From Beijerinckiaceae bacterium (GTDB lineage Bacteria > Pseudomonadota > Alphaproteobacteria > Rhizobiales > Beijerinckiaceae), in the NCBI GenBank assembly GCA_004298435.1, contig SCSF01000133.1:29291-93290 (forward strand): 64,000 bases of DNA, in the 5' to 3' direction. A program made the translations under genes and the position numbers. This document shows positions 29,138 to 39,735 of this stretch, one piece after another. Each line of letters opens with the position of its first letter. Within the stretch, counting starts at the first letter, position 1. Below the pieces are notes generated by a model. It ran no database searches. It was not told the origin of the DNA and was given only the letters and a program-made list of their open reading frames with translations.

Positions 29138-29974
29138 CTAACGCTGAGGATCCGCCAGAAGGGCGTGGATCTGCCGCGCCAGCGTGGTAAGCCGTTCGCT
29201 GTGCGAAGGCGCGGCGAGTGCGTAGAGGCTCTGCCCCTGGCGCCAGTAAACCGCGTTGGCCGACACCATTTCCAGACCCCGGAACGCGGGATCATCAGCG
29301 GGTTTCGCTGCGGCAATGCAGAGGACGATCGGCATTCCGGATGGATCGTTAAAATCGAGGCAGTTGACGGGGCCTTCGGCGTTGCCGCCCGCTTCGCCGC
29401 GCAACAGTTCCAGCCCGTGACGTTTCAGGCTCGGCAGAATGACGAGCGCCGGTTCGACCGCTCCGGCGTTCCAGCTCGCCGGCTGCTGCCGCATGGCGTG
29501 CTTTGGATGTCTGTGATGGAGGGCCGCCGTCGCGAGGAGCGCCACGGCTGAGCCATGGTTCGAAGATGCGTCAGAAAACGCATCGACGGCAAAGGCGCGA
29601 TAGCGATTCATCGACAGATTGGCGGCGATCGTGACGGTGATCCCGGCAACAAACGCAGCCGCAGCGAATGCCAGACCGCGCCGCCGCCGGCGTCGCGGGA
29701 GAAGGTCGCGCGTTCCGCCCTCATGTGACGGCGGCAGGCTGACGAGCCGCGGCGCGCAGGCCAGCGAGAGACTTGCCGGCACCTGCTCGATTCCGACGTG
29801 AGAAAATGCCGCCTTCAACAGCATGTTCTGCTGCCGCCAGGCTTCGATGCGCGCGGCGTCAGCCGGCGTATTGGCCAGATAGGCCAGCACAGCCTCGCGG
29901 CGATCGTCGTCGATTTCGCCATCGACGAAGCTATGCAGATCATCTTCGGCGATGGGGAAGGGGGTAGAACTCAT
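29138..29974 (-). CDS. Anti-sigma factor
   Basis: DLHSFVDGEIDDDRREAVLAYLANTPADAARIEAWRQQN N-terminal anti-sigma region, single TM LAFAAAAFVAGITVTIAA; paired with sigma gene. Confidence 0.82.
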   Translation of the reverse strand: MSSTPFPIAEDDLHSFVDGEIDDDRREAVLAYLANTPADAARIEAWRQQNMLLKAAFSHVGIEQVPASLSLACAPRLVSLPPSHEGGTRDLLPRRRRRRGLAFAAAAFVAGITVTIAANLSMNRYRAFAVDAFSDASSNHGSAVALLATAALHHRHPKHAMRQQPASWNAGAVEPALVILPSLKRHGLELLRGEAGGNAEGPVNCLDFNDPSGMPIVLCIAAAKPADDPAFRGLEMVSANAVYWRQGQSLYALAAPSHSERLTTLARQIHALLADPQR

Positions 29975-29981
29975 GGCGGCA

Positions 29982-30614
29982 CTATTTCACGAGCCGCAGA
30001 TGCGTCGCGCGGCGCAGGGGCGCTTGCGGTGACGTTTCCGATAGCGCTTCGGCAAGGCGGCCTCGCGCCCGTCCCAGACGCGCAATCAATCCGCTACGGG
30101 AAATATGCAGAATCCGCGCGGCTTGCGCATAATTGAAACCTTCGAGTGCAACAAGCAGCAACGCCTCGCGCTCCTCGAGACGCAGGCTCGAAAGAGCGGC
30201 GCATAGTCCGCGCGGCAAAGCATTGGCGTGCAGCGCGTTGGAGTGTCCCGCCCGCGCCAGTGAGTCATCGCTATGAAGAGAGCCGCCGCTCAGCGCGCCA
30301 TTGCCGCCGGCCGCCTGGAACTGGTGGCGGCTGTCGCGGTGCAGTTGCGTCAGATGCGCATAGACCTGGATGGCCAGATCGGGCCGATGTTCCGGTGAGC
30401 CGGATTCGAGAACCCGCATGAATGCCGCATGCACGAGTTCATCCGCCGCGTCGTTCGGCGCGGGCGAAGCCTGCATAAGGGCACGGGCATAACGACGCAA
30501 TCGCGGCGTCATAACGCTCAGTTCGTCCCTGACACTCACCTTAGCCCTCCTCGGAGTGCTTCCCGAAAAGCTTAAAGGTCTTTTCGAGGCGGCGCGCGCG
30601 TTCCCCCACAGCAA
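29982..30614 (-). CDS. ECF-type RNA polymerase sigma factor
   Basis: ELSVMTPRLRRYARALMQASPAPNDAADELVHAAFMRVLE; ALSSLRLEEREALLLVALEGFNYAQAARILHISRSGLIARLGRARGRL. Confidence 0.87.
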   Translation of the reverse strand: MLWGNARAASKRPLSFSGSTPRRAKVSVRDELSVMTPRLRRYARALMQASPAPNDAADELVHAAFMRVLESGSPEHRPDLAIQVYAHLTQLHRDSRHQFQAAGGNGALSGGSLHSDDSLARAGHSNALHANALPRGLCAALSSLRLEEREALLLVALEGFNYAQAARILHISRSGLIARLGRARGRLAEALSETSPQAPLRRATHLRLVK

Positions 30615-31090
30615 TTTTTGTATCTTTGACGGCGATCGAATTGATCAGGTTCAAAGAGCTTGTCCCAAGGCGTCCCTTCGCCAACCTGCGGCAGATAGCG
30701 CTTGACCCTATGCTGCCGCCCTTTTCTTAAATATTAGAGCGCAGTTGCTGCCTTGCCTATGGCTAGTTTGCAAATCTTCGCGCGAATTTCGCGGCTCCGG
30801 TTTCGTCCCGTTGCTGGCGGACCCGGCTGCGGCCGGCGGAATTTCCTCATGCCGGCCCTTTCCTTTGAACTTGCGCTCTGGTTAAAGGGCTCAGGTTTCG
30901 GTCGAAAGCGCCACTGTTCTCCTTGGCGGGCGGGAGCAGGGCTCCTGGACCGGAAGCGACAGCCCGGAGCCGCGACAGGCTCCACGAAACAAGTCTTGAC
31001 CGAGGGCTTGGCCAATGTGCCAAATCCGGGTTAAGGCAGCCCCTGCGCGGCGGCAGTCATGGGTCGCCCCTCTCTTGAGCCGGATCGAGA

Positions 31091-31939
31091 ATGACGCAAC
31101 CCGAACCCACGCCCGTCAAAGCAAATCCTGTCGGGATCCTTACCGGCAAACGCGGCCTCGTCCTCGGCGTCGCCAATAATCGCTCGATCGCTTGGGGAAT
31201 CGCCAGGGCGGCGCGCCAGGCCGGCGCGGAACTCGCCTTCACCTTTCAGGGTGAGTCGCTCGAAAAACGGGTGAGGCCCCTGGCGCAGGAACTCGATGCC
31301 CTCGTCGTCGGTCATTGCGACGTCACGGATCCTGCAACCCTCGACGCCGCCTTCAGCGAAATAGAACGTGTGTGGGGCCGGCTCGATTTCATCGTTCACT
31401 GCGTCGCCTTTTCCGACAAGGACGAGTTGACGGGGCGTTATGTCGATACGACGGCGGACAATTTCTGCAATACGCTGCTGATTTCCTGTTATTCCTTCAC
31501 CGCAATTGCGCAGCGCGCCGAAAAACTGATGACGGAGGGGGGCTCGATGCTCACCCTCACCTATTACGGCGCTGAAAAATGGATGCCCCATTACAACGTC
31601 ATGGGTGTCGCCAAGGCGGCGCTGGAAGCCAGCGTCCGTTATCTTGCCGCCGATCTGGGCGAGAAGAACATTCGGGTGAACGCTATATCCGCCGGCCCGA
31701 TCAAGACGCTCGCGGCCTCCGGCATCGGCGACTTCAGCTATATTCTGAAATGGAACGAATATAACGCGCCGCTGCGGCGCTCCGTGACGATCGAGGAAGT
31801 GGGCGAGACATCCGCTTTCCTGTTGTCGCCGATGGCGCGTGGCATTACCGGCGAAATCCTGCACGTCGATGCAGGCTATCATGTCGTGGGCATGAAAAAC
31901 CCCGCCGCTCCCGATATGTCGGCTCTCATAAAAGACTGA
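31091..31939 (+). CDS. fabI: Enoyl-[acyl-carrier-protein] reductase (NADH)
   Basis: GKRGLVLGVANNRSIAWGIARAARQAGAELAFTFQGESLEKRV; YNVMGVAKAALEASVRYLAADLG. Confidence 0.95.
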   Translation: MTQPEPTPVKANPVGILTGKRGLVLGVANNRSIAWGIARAARQAGAELAFTFQGESLEKRVRPLAQELDALVVGHCDVTDPATLDAAFSEIERVWGRLDFIVHCVAFSDKDELTGRYVDTTADNFCNTLLISCYSFTAIAQRAEKLMTEGGSMLTLTYYGAEKWMPHYNVMGVAKAALEASVRYLAADLGEKNIRVNAISAGPIKTLAASGIGDFSYILKWNEYNAPLRRSVTIEEVGETSAFLLSPMARGITGEILHVDAGYHVVGMKNPAAPDMSALIKD

Positions 31940-32188
31940 AGCCTTCGGCTGGCCTCTGCGGCGACGACGGCGCGAATTTCCGGCATCGCCGTCGCGCGAC
32001 GGCATGATGCCGCATGAGCCGGAATTTTGCCCGAAGCTTGCGCCGGTTCATGCAAAGTTCATGTCGTTTGCTGCATAGAGTCACGGCAGCTTCAAAGGCC
32101 ATTATCCGTGGCCAAAGTCGCTGAGAAAATTGCGATATCAGGCGTTGGGGGGCGCATCGCATGTTGAACTCATGTCATTTCGGCCGCG

Positions 32189-35100
32189 ATGCCGAATAGC
32201 CGATCGCTTCTCCAGATGAATTCCCCGCTTCGCGCCCACACGCCAAACCTCGCTCCGGTGCGGCCGGCCCGAGTCCTGCGCGGCCCTGTCCGCCCCGATT
32301 TGTGCCGCGACGAATTGCTGTGCGAGATTTTCTCCGCAGCCGTCCAGGCCCAACCCGATGCCGTCGCTCTGATCAGCGGCGGCAGCCAACTGACCTATGC
32401 GGAACTCGACCGGCGCGCCGAAGCCATTGCGCGTGGACTGGTCCGGCAGGGGATCGGCCCGGGACAGGTCGTCGGCCTCTGGCTGCCGCGCGGCTGTGAA
32501 TTGCTGATCGGGCAGATCGCGATTGCCAAGACAGGCGCGGCCTGGCTGCCGTTCGACGCCGACACCCCGATCGACCGCATCGCCACATGCCTCGATGACG
32601 CGTCTGCCACCGCGCTCCTGAGTTCCGGGCCGCGCGCCGAGATAGCGCGCGCCAAGCCGGTTTCCGCCGTCTTCACCGCCGCCGATCTCGTCGATGATGC
32701 CGATCAGACGACCGTCAATGCGCGTGCATTGGGAGCGACGCCGGATCATCCAGCCTATCTGATCTATACGTCCGGCTCGACCGGCGCGCCGAAAGGCATC
32801 GTGATCAGCGGCCGCAACATCTGCCATTTCCTACGGGCCGCCAATGAAGTCTACGGCCTGAAAAACACGGACGTCGTCTTCCAGGGCGCTTCCGTCGCCT
32901 TCGATCTGTCGATGGAAGAAATCTGGCTGCCTTATCTGGTCGGCGCCACACTGTTCGTCGCGAGCCCGGAAATTCTCGGGGAGGCGGAACGTCTTCCGGA
33001 TGTTCTGGAGGCGAACGGCGTCACTGTGCTCGACACCGTGCCGACGCTGCTCTCCTTATTGCCGCGCGACGTGGCAAGCTTGCGGCTCATCATCCTTGGC
33101 GGCGAGGCCTGCCCGCAGGCGGTCGCCAATGCCTGGTGCCGTCCGGGCCGCAGAATTTTCAATTCCTATGGGCCGACGGAAGCGACGGTCGTCGCGACCA
33201 TCGCGGAGGTTCGCGTCGGCGCTGCCGTGACGATCGGAACGCCAATCCCGAATTACAGTTGCTACGTCGTGGATGAGGGGCTGGGTCTTCTCGGCGTTGG
33301 CGAGGAGGGGGAACTCCTGATCGGCGGCCCGGGCGTTGCGCAAGGCTACCTCGGCAGGCCGAAGCTGACTGGCGAAAAATTCATCGCCAATCCCTTCGCG
33401 GCCACCACTGGCGATCCGCTTCTTTATCGCTCGGGCGATGCCGTGGCGATCGATCAGCACGGCAATCTGTCGTTCCGCGGCCGCATCGACGATCAGGTGA
33501 AGATCCGTGGTTTTCGCGTCGAACTTGGGGAAATCGAGGCGAAGCTGACGGAATGCGCCAGCGTCGAACAGGCCACCGTGGTTTTGCGCCAGAACGACGG
33601 GCTCGACGAACTCGTGGCCTTCATTGTTCCAGCGCGGGACGCCAAAATAGATGCGAGGCTTTTGCGCACCGAACTCAGGGCGCAGTTGCCGCCCTATATG
33701 GTGCCGGTCCGTTTCGAGACGCTCGCGGCCTTGCCGCGGCTTATCTCCGGCAAACTCGACCGCAACAGCCTGAAGAAACTGCAACTCGTTCCGCTCGCCT
33801 CCACCGAGGCGCAGGAGGAGCCGCGCAACGAAACCGAGGAGTTGCTTCTCGCCGCCGCGAAGCGCGTGCTGCCGCCGCAGCCGATCCCTCTCGACGCGGA
33901 TTTCTTCACGGATCTCGGCGGCCATTCGCTGATTGCCGCGCGCTTCATTTCCGTCGTGCGGGAGACTCCGCGCCTCGCCGGAATCACCTTGCAGGATGTC
34001 TATGCTGCGCGCTCCCTGCGCGCCATGGCCACGCTTCTGAATGACAAAGCGCCTCCGGATGACGGCGCCGATCTTTCCTTCGAGCCGCCGCCGTTGCGCC
34101 GGCGTTTTCTCTGCGGCCTCGCACAATTTGCGGCCATGCCGTTCATTCTATCGTTGATCGCGATGCAATGGCTCGGCGTATTTATGAGCTACATGCTGTT
34201 CACGGACGCAGATGCAACGCTGTTCCAGGAAACGGTGACGCTGATTGCGGTCTATATCGCGATCGAGATCGGCATCGTCGCGATCGTGATCGGCGCCAAA
34301 TGGCTGCTGCTCCCGCGCACGAAGCCAGGTCGCTATCCGCTATGGGGCGTCTATTACTATCGCTGGTGGCTGACCGAGCGACTGCTGAGCCTGATCCCTG
34401 TCAGGAACTTCCAGGGGACGGCGCTGATGCGCTTCTACCTGCGTGCGATCGGGGCGAAGATCGGTAAGGATGTGCTCATCGCCGATCTCGCCTGCGGAGC
34501 CTATGATCTTGTGTCGATTGGCGACCGCACCTGCATTGGCGCGAACGCAACCCTGGCTAATGCGCGGGTCGAGGGCAACGAGCTGATCATCGGCGCGATC
34601 GACATTGGCGCGGACGTGCAGATCGGCACCTCCTGTGTGATCGAAGAAGATTGCGTGATCGGCGACGGTGCGGAATTGCGCGATTTGACGGCGCTCCCTG
34701 CGGGCGGCCGTATCGGCTCTTACGAAATATGGGATGGCACGCCTGCCGCCAAAAGCGGAACTGTTGATCCGGAGACGCTCACCTGCTTTGCCACGGCGGG
34801 ACGGTTGCGCCGCACGGTAATGACCGCTTTGCAGGGCCTACTGCTTCTGGCGTTGCCGCCGCTGAGCATGTTGCCGGTGTTCGCCGGTTTCTGGGTCTTC
34901 AATCGCGTCGATGATCTCATTGGCGTCGCGGATATAGACCGGCTGCTTTATCGTCTGTCGATTCCCGTGATGGCGTGGCCAGCGGCCTTCGTGATGGTGG
35001 TCGCCACGATCGGATTCACCATCGCCTTTCGCTGGATTATCCTGCCGCGCGTGAGCGAAGGCGCCTTCTCGGTGCATTCCTGGTTCTATCTGCGCAAATG

Positions 35101-36259
35101 GGCGGTTGCGCTCTCGACGGAGGCGACGCTCGACACGCTCTCCTCGCTTTATGCAACGATCTACATGCGCATCTGGTATCGCCTGATGGGCGCGAAGATC
35201 GGCAAGGGCACCGAGATTTCGACGAACTTCGCCGGCCGTTACGATCTCGTCGAATTGGGCGAGAAATGTTTCATCGCCGATGAGGTGGTCCTTGGCGACG
35301 AGGAGATCCGCCGCGGCTACATGATCCTGAAACGCGTAAAGACCGCGTCGCGCGTCTTTATCGGCAACAGCGCGGTTGTGCCGGCGGGGGCTGAAATTCC
35401 GGCCAACGCGCTGATCGGCATCAAGTCCAAGCCGCCAGCGAATGAGCTTATAAGCCGTGGCGACACCTGGTTCGGTTCGCCGCCGATCAAACTGCCGGTG
35501 CGCCAGACGTTCGATGTCGGCGGCGCTGCCTGGACCTATGAACCCCCGTGGTGGAAAAAGCTCGGCCGCGCCTGTTTCGAGGCGGTGACGATCTCGCTTC
35601 CCGTCATGCTGTTCATCACTTTCGGCACCTGGGCTGTCGACTGGTTCGCTGATGCGCTGCTCGGCGGCATCTGGGGCGAAGTCGCCTGGCGCTTCGTCGC
35701 TGTGGCGGTGATGATCTCGGTTGCGCTCTGCGCTGTCGTCGTGGCGTTGAAATGGATCACCATGGGCCGCTACGAGCCTGTCGTGAAGCCGATGTGGTCG
35801 TGGTGGGCGATGCGCACCGAGGCGGTCGCGGTGATCTATGCCGGGCTTGGCGGGCGCATGCTGCTCGAACATCTGCGCGGCACGCCTTTCCTGCCGTGGA
35901 TCTGGCGGCTTCTCGGCGTCAAAGTCGGGCGCGGCGTGTTCGTCGACATGACCGACATTACCGAATTCGATTGCGTCAGCATCGGCGACTTCTGCGCGCT
36001 CAACGCCAATTCGGCCTTGCAGACGCATCTTTACGAAGACAGGGTGATGAAAGTCGGCCGTGTGAAGGTGGGCAAGGGCGTGACGGTCGGCGCTGGCTCG
36101 ACCGTGCTGTATGATACGAATGTTGCGGATTATGCCCGCCTCGGGCCGCTCACCGTCATTATGAAGGGCGAGGAGATTCCAGGGCATTCGGAATGGGTCG
36201 GTTCGCCGGCGCAGCCGAAAGCGGTTGCTGTGGTTGCGGAAGCGAGGGCCGCGGCGTAG
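32189..36259 (+). CDS. Pls/PosA-family single-module NRPS: adenylation, thiolation, transmembrane and hexapeptide-repeat domains
   Basis: [68 protein letters not shown] (A domain); [12 protein letters not shown] (carrier); repeated TM segments with LbH repeats ([40 protein letters not shown]). Confidence 0.9.
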   Translation: MPNSRSLLQMNSPLRAHTPNLAPVRPARVLRGPVRPDLCRDELLCEIFSAAVQAQPDAVALISGGSQLTYAELDRRAEAIARGLVRQGIGPGQVVGLWLPRGCELLIGQIAIAKTGAAWLPFDADTPIDRIATCLDDASATALLSSGPRAEIARAKPVSAVFTAADLVDDADQTTVNARALGATPDHPAYLIYTSGSTGAPKGIVISGRNICHFLRAANEVYGLKNTDVVFQGASVAFDLSMEEIWLPYLVGATLFVASPEILGEAERLPDVLEANGVTVLDTVPTLLSLLPRDVASLRLIILGGEACPQAVANAWCRPGRRIFNSYGPTEATVVATIAEVRVGAAVTIGTPIPNYSCYVVDEGLGLLGVGEEGELLIGGPGVAQGYLGRPKLTGEKFIANPFAATTGDPLLYRSGDAVAIDQHGNLSFRGRIDDQVKIRGFRVELGEIEAKLTECASVEQATVVLRQNDGLDELVAFIVPARDAKIDARLLRTELRAQLPPYMVPVRFETLAALPRLISGKLDRNSLKKLQLVPLASTEAQEEPRNETEELLLAAAKRVLPPQPIPLDADFFTDLGGHSLIAARFISVVRETPRLAGITLQDVYAARSLRAMATLLNDKAPPDDGADLSFEPPPLRRRFLCGLAQFAAMPFILSLIAMQWLGVFMSYMLFTDADATLFQETVTLIAVYIAIEIGIVAIVIGAKWLLLPRTKPGRYPLWGVYYYRWWLTERLLSLIPVRNFQGTALMRFYLRAIGAKIGKDVLIADLACGAYDLVSIGDRTCIGANATLANARVEGNELIIGAIDIGADVQIGTSCVIEEDCVIGDGAELRDLTALPAGGRIGSYEIWDGTPAAKSGTVDPETLTCFATAGRLRRTVMTALQGLLLLALPPLSMLPVFAGFWVFNRVDDLIGVADIDRLLYRLSIPVMAWPAAFVMVVATIGFTIAFRWIILPRVSEGAFSVHSWFYLRKWAVALSTEATLDTLSSLYATIYMRIWYRLMGAKIGKGTEISTNFAGRYDLVELGEKCFIADEVVLGDEEIRRGYMILKRVKTASRVFIGNSAVVPAGAEIPANALIGIKSKPPANELISRGDTWFGSPPIKLPVRQTFDVGGAAWTYEPPWWKKLGRACFEAVTISLPVMLFITFGTWAVDWFADALLGGIWGEVAWRFVAVAVMISVALCAVVVALKWITMGRYEPVVKPMWSWWAMRTEAVAVIYAGLGGRMLLEHLRGTPFLPWIWRLLGVKVGRGVFVDMTDITEFDCVSIGDFCALNANSALQTHLYEDRVMKVGRVKVGKGVTVGAGSTVLYDTNVADYARLGPLTVIMKGEEIPGHSEWVGSPAQPKAVAVVAEARAAA

Positions 36260-36270
36260 GAGTGCCTCCC

Positions 36271-37389
36271 ATGTCGCACAACACATTCGGCCATCTTTTC
36301 CGCGTGACGACCTTCGGCGAAAGCCACGGGCCGGCAATCGGCTGCGTCGTCGATGGCTGCCCGCCCGGCATTCCTCTCGAAGAGGCCGAGATCCAGCGTT
36401 ATCTCGACGAGCGCAAGCCCGGCCAGTCGCGTTTCACCACGCAGCGGCGGGAATCCGACAGGGTGAAAATCCTTTCCGGAGTTCTGCGCGACGCCGCCGG
36501 CGTTCAGGTTACGACAGGCACGCCAATTGCGCTTCTGATCGAAAATGAGGATCAGCGCTCGAAGGATTACGACAAGATCAAGGACAGCTATCGGCCCGGC
36601 CATGCCGATTTCACCTATGAGATGAAATACGGCTTGCGCGATCATCGCGGCGGCGGGCGTTCCTCGGCGCGCGAGACGGCGGCCCGTGTCGCTGCCGGCG
36701 CCATCGCCCGCAAGGTCATTCAGGGCGTGACAGTGCGCGGCGCGCTCGTGGCGATGGGGCCGCACCAGATCGACTGCGCGAACTGGGATTGGGAGGAGAC
36801 GCGGCGCAATCCCTTCTTCGCGCCCGATGCGAAAGCCGCGGCTCTGTTCGCGGAAAAGCTCGATGCCATCCGCAAGGCGGGCTCATCCATCGGCGCCGTC
36901 ATCGAGATTGTGGCCGAGCATGTGCCGGCGGGCTGGGGCGCCCCGATCTACGGCAAGCTCGATGCGGAACTGGCCTCCGCGCTGATGTCGATCAACGCCG
37001 TGAAAGGCGTCGAGATCGGCGACGGTTTTGCCGCCGCGAGCCTGTCAGGCGAGGAGAACGCAGACGAGATCGGCATAGGCGAGGATGGCGCTCCGGTCTT
37101 TCGCTCGAATCATGCCGGCGGCATTCTGGGAGGCATTTCGACGGGGCAGACTGTCGTTGCCCGTTTCGCGGTGAAGCCGACTTCATCAATTCTCACGCCG
37201 CGCCGCACGATCGATCGCTCTGGCCATGAGATTGAGATCGCAACGCAGGGCCGTCACGATCCCTGTGTCGGGATCAGGGCCGTTCCAGTCGGCGAGGCCA
37301 TGGTCGCCTGCGTGCTCGCCGATCAGTTTCTGCGCCATCGCGGCCAGATGGGCGAAGCCCCGCGCGGACCATTTAAGCCGAAGAGCTAA
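36271..37389 (+). CDS. aroC: Chorismate synthase
   Basis: [74 protein letters not shown]. Confidence 0.97.
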   Translation: MSHNTFGHLFRVTTFGESHGPAIGCVVDGCPPGIPLEEAEIQRYLDERKPGQSRFTTQRRESDRVKILSGVLRDAAGVQVTTGTPIALLIENEDQRSKDYDKIKDSYRPGHADFTYEMKYGLRDHRGGGRSSARETAARVAAGAIARKVIQGVTVRGALVAMGPHQIDCANWDWEETRRNPFFAPDAKAAALFAEKLDAIRKAGSSIGAVIEIVAEHVPAGWGAPIYGKLDAELASALMSINAVKGVEIGDGFAAASLSGEENADEIGIGEDGAPVFRSNHAGGILGGISTGQTVVARFAVKPTSSILTPRRTIDRSGHEIEIATQGRHDPCVGIRAVPVGEAMVACVLADQFLRHRGQMGEAPRGPFKPKS

Positions 37390-37395
37390 AGCTGC

Positions 37396-37557
37396 TCAGG
37401 TCAGATTGTTCGCGACCGCGTTAAATCGGTTCGAGAGGCTCGTACCGATCCCCTTCAAAGAAACGATGATCAAGATGGCGATGAAGGCGGCGATCATGCT
37501 GTATTCGATTGCCGTGGCCGCTGTTTTGTCTTGCAAAAATCGTTTGATGAAATCCAT
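37396..37557 (-). CDS. Flp/Fap-type IVb pilin, 53 aa (absent from the ORF track)
   Basis: Hand translation of minus strand: MDFIKRFLQDKTAATAIEYSMIAAFIAILIIVSLKGIGTSLSNRFNAVANNLT*. Confidence 0.9.
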   Translation of the reverse strand: MDFIKRFLQDKTAATAIEYSMIAAFIAILIIVSLKGIGTSLSNRFNAVANNLT

Positions 37558-37684
37558 TTGGTCCTCCGACTGGACCCAGTTAACCCCTGAATCCCCTAAT
37601 CTTCCGCTAAGTTAACCGTGAAGGTCTTTGATACCCGTCGGATTTTTATGGATGGAGGGGCTGGGGGCTTGGTCTTGAAACCAG

Positions 37685-37713
37685 AAAGCCGCCGTTCCGG
37701 GGAACGGCGGCTT
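37685..37713. terminator. Strong GC-rich hairpin
   Basis: aaagccgccgttccggggaacggcggctt. Confidence 0.65.
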
Positions 37714-37838
37714 CATTTATCTGTGCCGGCGCGATTTCTTCACGCGAACCAAAGGCCGCTTCGCTCGAATCACCGCGGCCAAGCTTCCGCCTGGTTACGA
37801 TTCATTCACGAGCCTTGCAGCCTTTCACCAGGCGTGAA

Positions 37839-38048
37839 TTACGCTGCCTGGAGATTGCAGGCGGCCATCTTGCCGGAGCGGCGGTCGGTCTCGACGTCGA
37901 ACGAGACCTTCTGGCCTTCGGTGAGGCCACGCATGCCCGAGCGCTCCACGGCGCTCACATGGACGAAGACGTCCTTGCTGCCGTCATCCGGCTGGATGAA
38001 GCCATAGCCCTTTTGATCGTTGAAGAATTTAACGGTTCCAGTCTGCAT
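37839..38048 (-). CDS. Cold-shock protein (CspA family)
   Basis: [39 protein letters not shown]. Confidence 0.97.
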   Translation of the reverse strand: MQTGTVKFFNDQKGYGFIQPDDGSKDVFVHVSAVERSGMRGLTEGQKVSFDVETDRRSGKMAACNLQAA

Positions 38049-38382
38049 TGAGAGTCCTTCGTTGGCCTCGGTGCCTGTCGGCGCTTCGGCCATTCATTTT
38101 AGGCGCATTCGGTGGCTGATGTGATCAGTACCTCTGAATGCTCTGCTGCACACATGGACGCGCATGGCATGCATGACACATCCGGTTTCAGTCGAATTTG
38201 GCAGAAGAGGCTGAAACGCGCGTCGGCAGAACAGACGGCTCGGTCCAGAATATCAGTCCAAAAGCGATGCCGGTCATATGGCAAGGTCGCATGTCTTTGG
38301 CAATCCCGCGCCATGCGATTTTTTTTTCGACCGGACAACCTGCGGAAGACCAGTTCGGTCTTTTTCGGCTTCGCCGGGTCCT

Positions 38383-39657
38383 TCACACCATCTCGGATGT
38401 CACTTTGACCACAGCCCGGGTGAGGCGCCGCAAGTCTTCCGGTTCGATTGTGAACGCCGGTGTCAGATAAATGATGCGGCCAAAGGGACGTATGAAAACG
38501 CCGAGCTCAAGAAAGCGACGCTTGAGCTTCTCAAGGTCAAAGGGCATGGCGAGTTCGACGACGCCGATCGCGCCTTTTACGCGGACATCGCTGACGTGGG
38601 CAAGATCACGGCAGGGCGCAAGCCCTTCGGTCAGCGCCGCCTCGATTGCCTTGACCTCGGCAAGTCTTGGCGCGCTCTCGAAAAGGTCAAGCGAGGCATT
38701 GGCTGCGGCGCAAGCAAGCGGGTTTGCCATAAAGGTCGGGCCGTGCATCAGCGCGAAACCCGGATCGTCCGACCAGAAGGCGTCGAAGATATGCGGCCTC
38801 GCCAGCGTCGCGGCGAGCGCCATCGTGCCGCCTGTGAGCGCTTTGGAAAGGCAGATGATGTCCGGGGAGACGCCAGCCGCTTCGGTGGCGAACAGCGTGC
38901 CGGTGCGGCCAAAACCTGTGAAGATCTCATCGAAGATCAGTATGAGGCCGTAGCGGTCTGCCGCTGCACGAATGTGCTGGAGGACTTCGGCGTCGTGAAA
39001 GATCATGCCGCCGGCGCCTTGCACCAGAGGTTCGACGATGATGCCTGCGATGTCGTCGGCATGATGGGTGAGCAAAGCATCGAAAAGCACGCGCGTTTCC
39101 GCATCGCGTGGCAGGTCTGCGATGATGTTTTGCGGCAGGACGCCAGCGAAGCGGCTGTGCATGCCTTCCTGCGGATCGCAGACGGCCATGGTGGCGAATG
39201 TGTCGCCATGATAGGCGCCCTTGAAGGCGAGAAATTTATGTCGTTTTGCAAAGCCTTTGTTGAGCCAGAACTGCACCGCCATTTTCAGGGCGACTTCAAC
39301 CGCGATGGAGCCGCTATCGGAAAAAAAGACGCGCTCGAAACCGCCGGGCACAAGCGCGCAAAGTCGCGTTGCGAGGCGCAGCGCCTGTTCGTGAACGAGA
39401 CCGCCGAACATCACATGCGGCATTTGTGCGAGTTGCTTGCGCAATGCCTCTGCGATGACGGGATGATTATAGCCGTGACAGGCCGTCCACCAGCTTGCAA
39501 TGCCGTCGATCAGGACACGGCCGTCGGCGAGAGTGATGCGCGATCCCTCGGTTGCCACAACGGGCAAAGGCGCGTCGGCCGTTTTTATCTGGCAATAGGG
39601 GCGCCAGATATGCGCGAGGCCCGGCTCGTACCAGTCGGTTGCGTCAACCATGAGCAA
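38383..39657 (-). CDS. bioA: Adenosylmethionine-8-amino-7-oxononanoate transaminase
   Basis: HIWRPYCQIKTADAPLPVVATEGSRITLADGRVLIDGIASWWTACHGYNHP; IFDEIFTGFGRTGTLFA; CLSKALTGG. Confidence 0.94.
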   Translation of the reverse strand: MLMVDATDWYEPGLAHIWRPYCQIKTADAPLPVVATEGSRITLADGRVLIDGIASWWTACHGYNHPVIAEALRKQLAQMPHVMFGGLVHEQALRLATRLCALVPGGFERVFFSDSGSIAVEVALKMAVQFWLNKGFAKRHKFLAFKGAYHGDTFATMAVCDPQEGMHSRFAGVLPQNIIADLPRDAETRVLFDALLTHHADDIAGIIVEPLVQGAGGMIFHDAEVLQHIRAAADRYGLILIFDEIFTGFGRTGTLFATEAAGVSPDIICLSKALTGGTMALAATLARPHIFDAFWSDDPGFALMHGPTFMANPLACAAANASLDLFESAPRLAEVKAIEAALTEGLAPCRDLAHVSDVRVKGAIGVVELAMPFDLEKLKRRFLELGVFIRPFGRIIYLTPAFTIEPEDLRRLTRAVVKVTSEMV

Positions 39658-39735
39658 AGTGAGCTTTGTTGAAAGAAGGACGCGATACCGCTACACCGCT
39701 GGAGCACCAAATAAAAGAGCGCCTTCGACCATCGG

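Noticed and set aside
31031-32005. 324-aa minus-strand ORF
   Set aside because: Antisense to fabI.
34838-36337. 499-aa minus-strand ORF
   Set aside because: Antisense to the Pls-like NRPS gene; Arg/His/Asp-rich composition typical of shadow ORFs.
38278-39672. 464-aa plus-strand ORF
   Set aside because: Antisense to bioA, which has clear homology; no domain in the plus-strand product.
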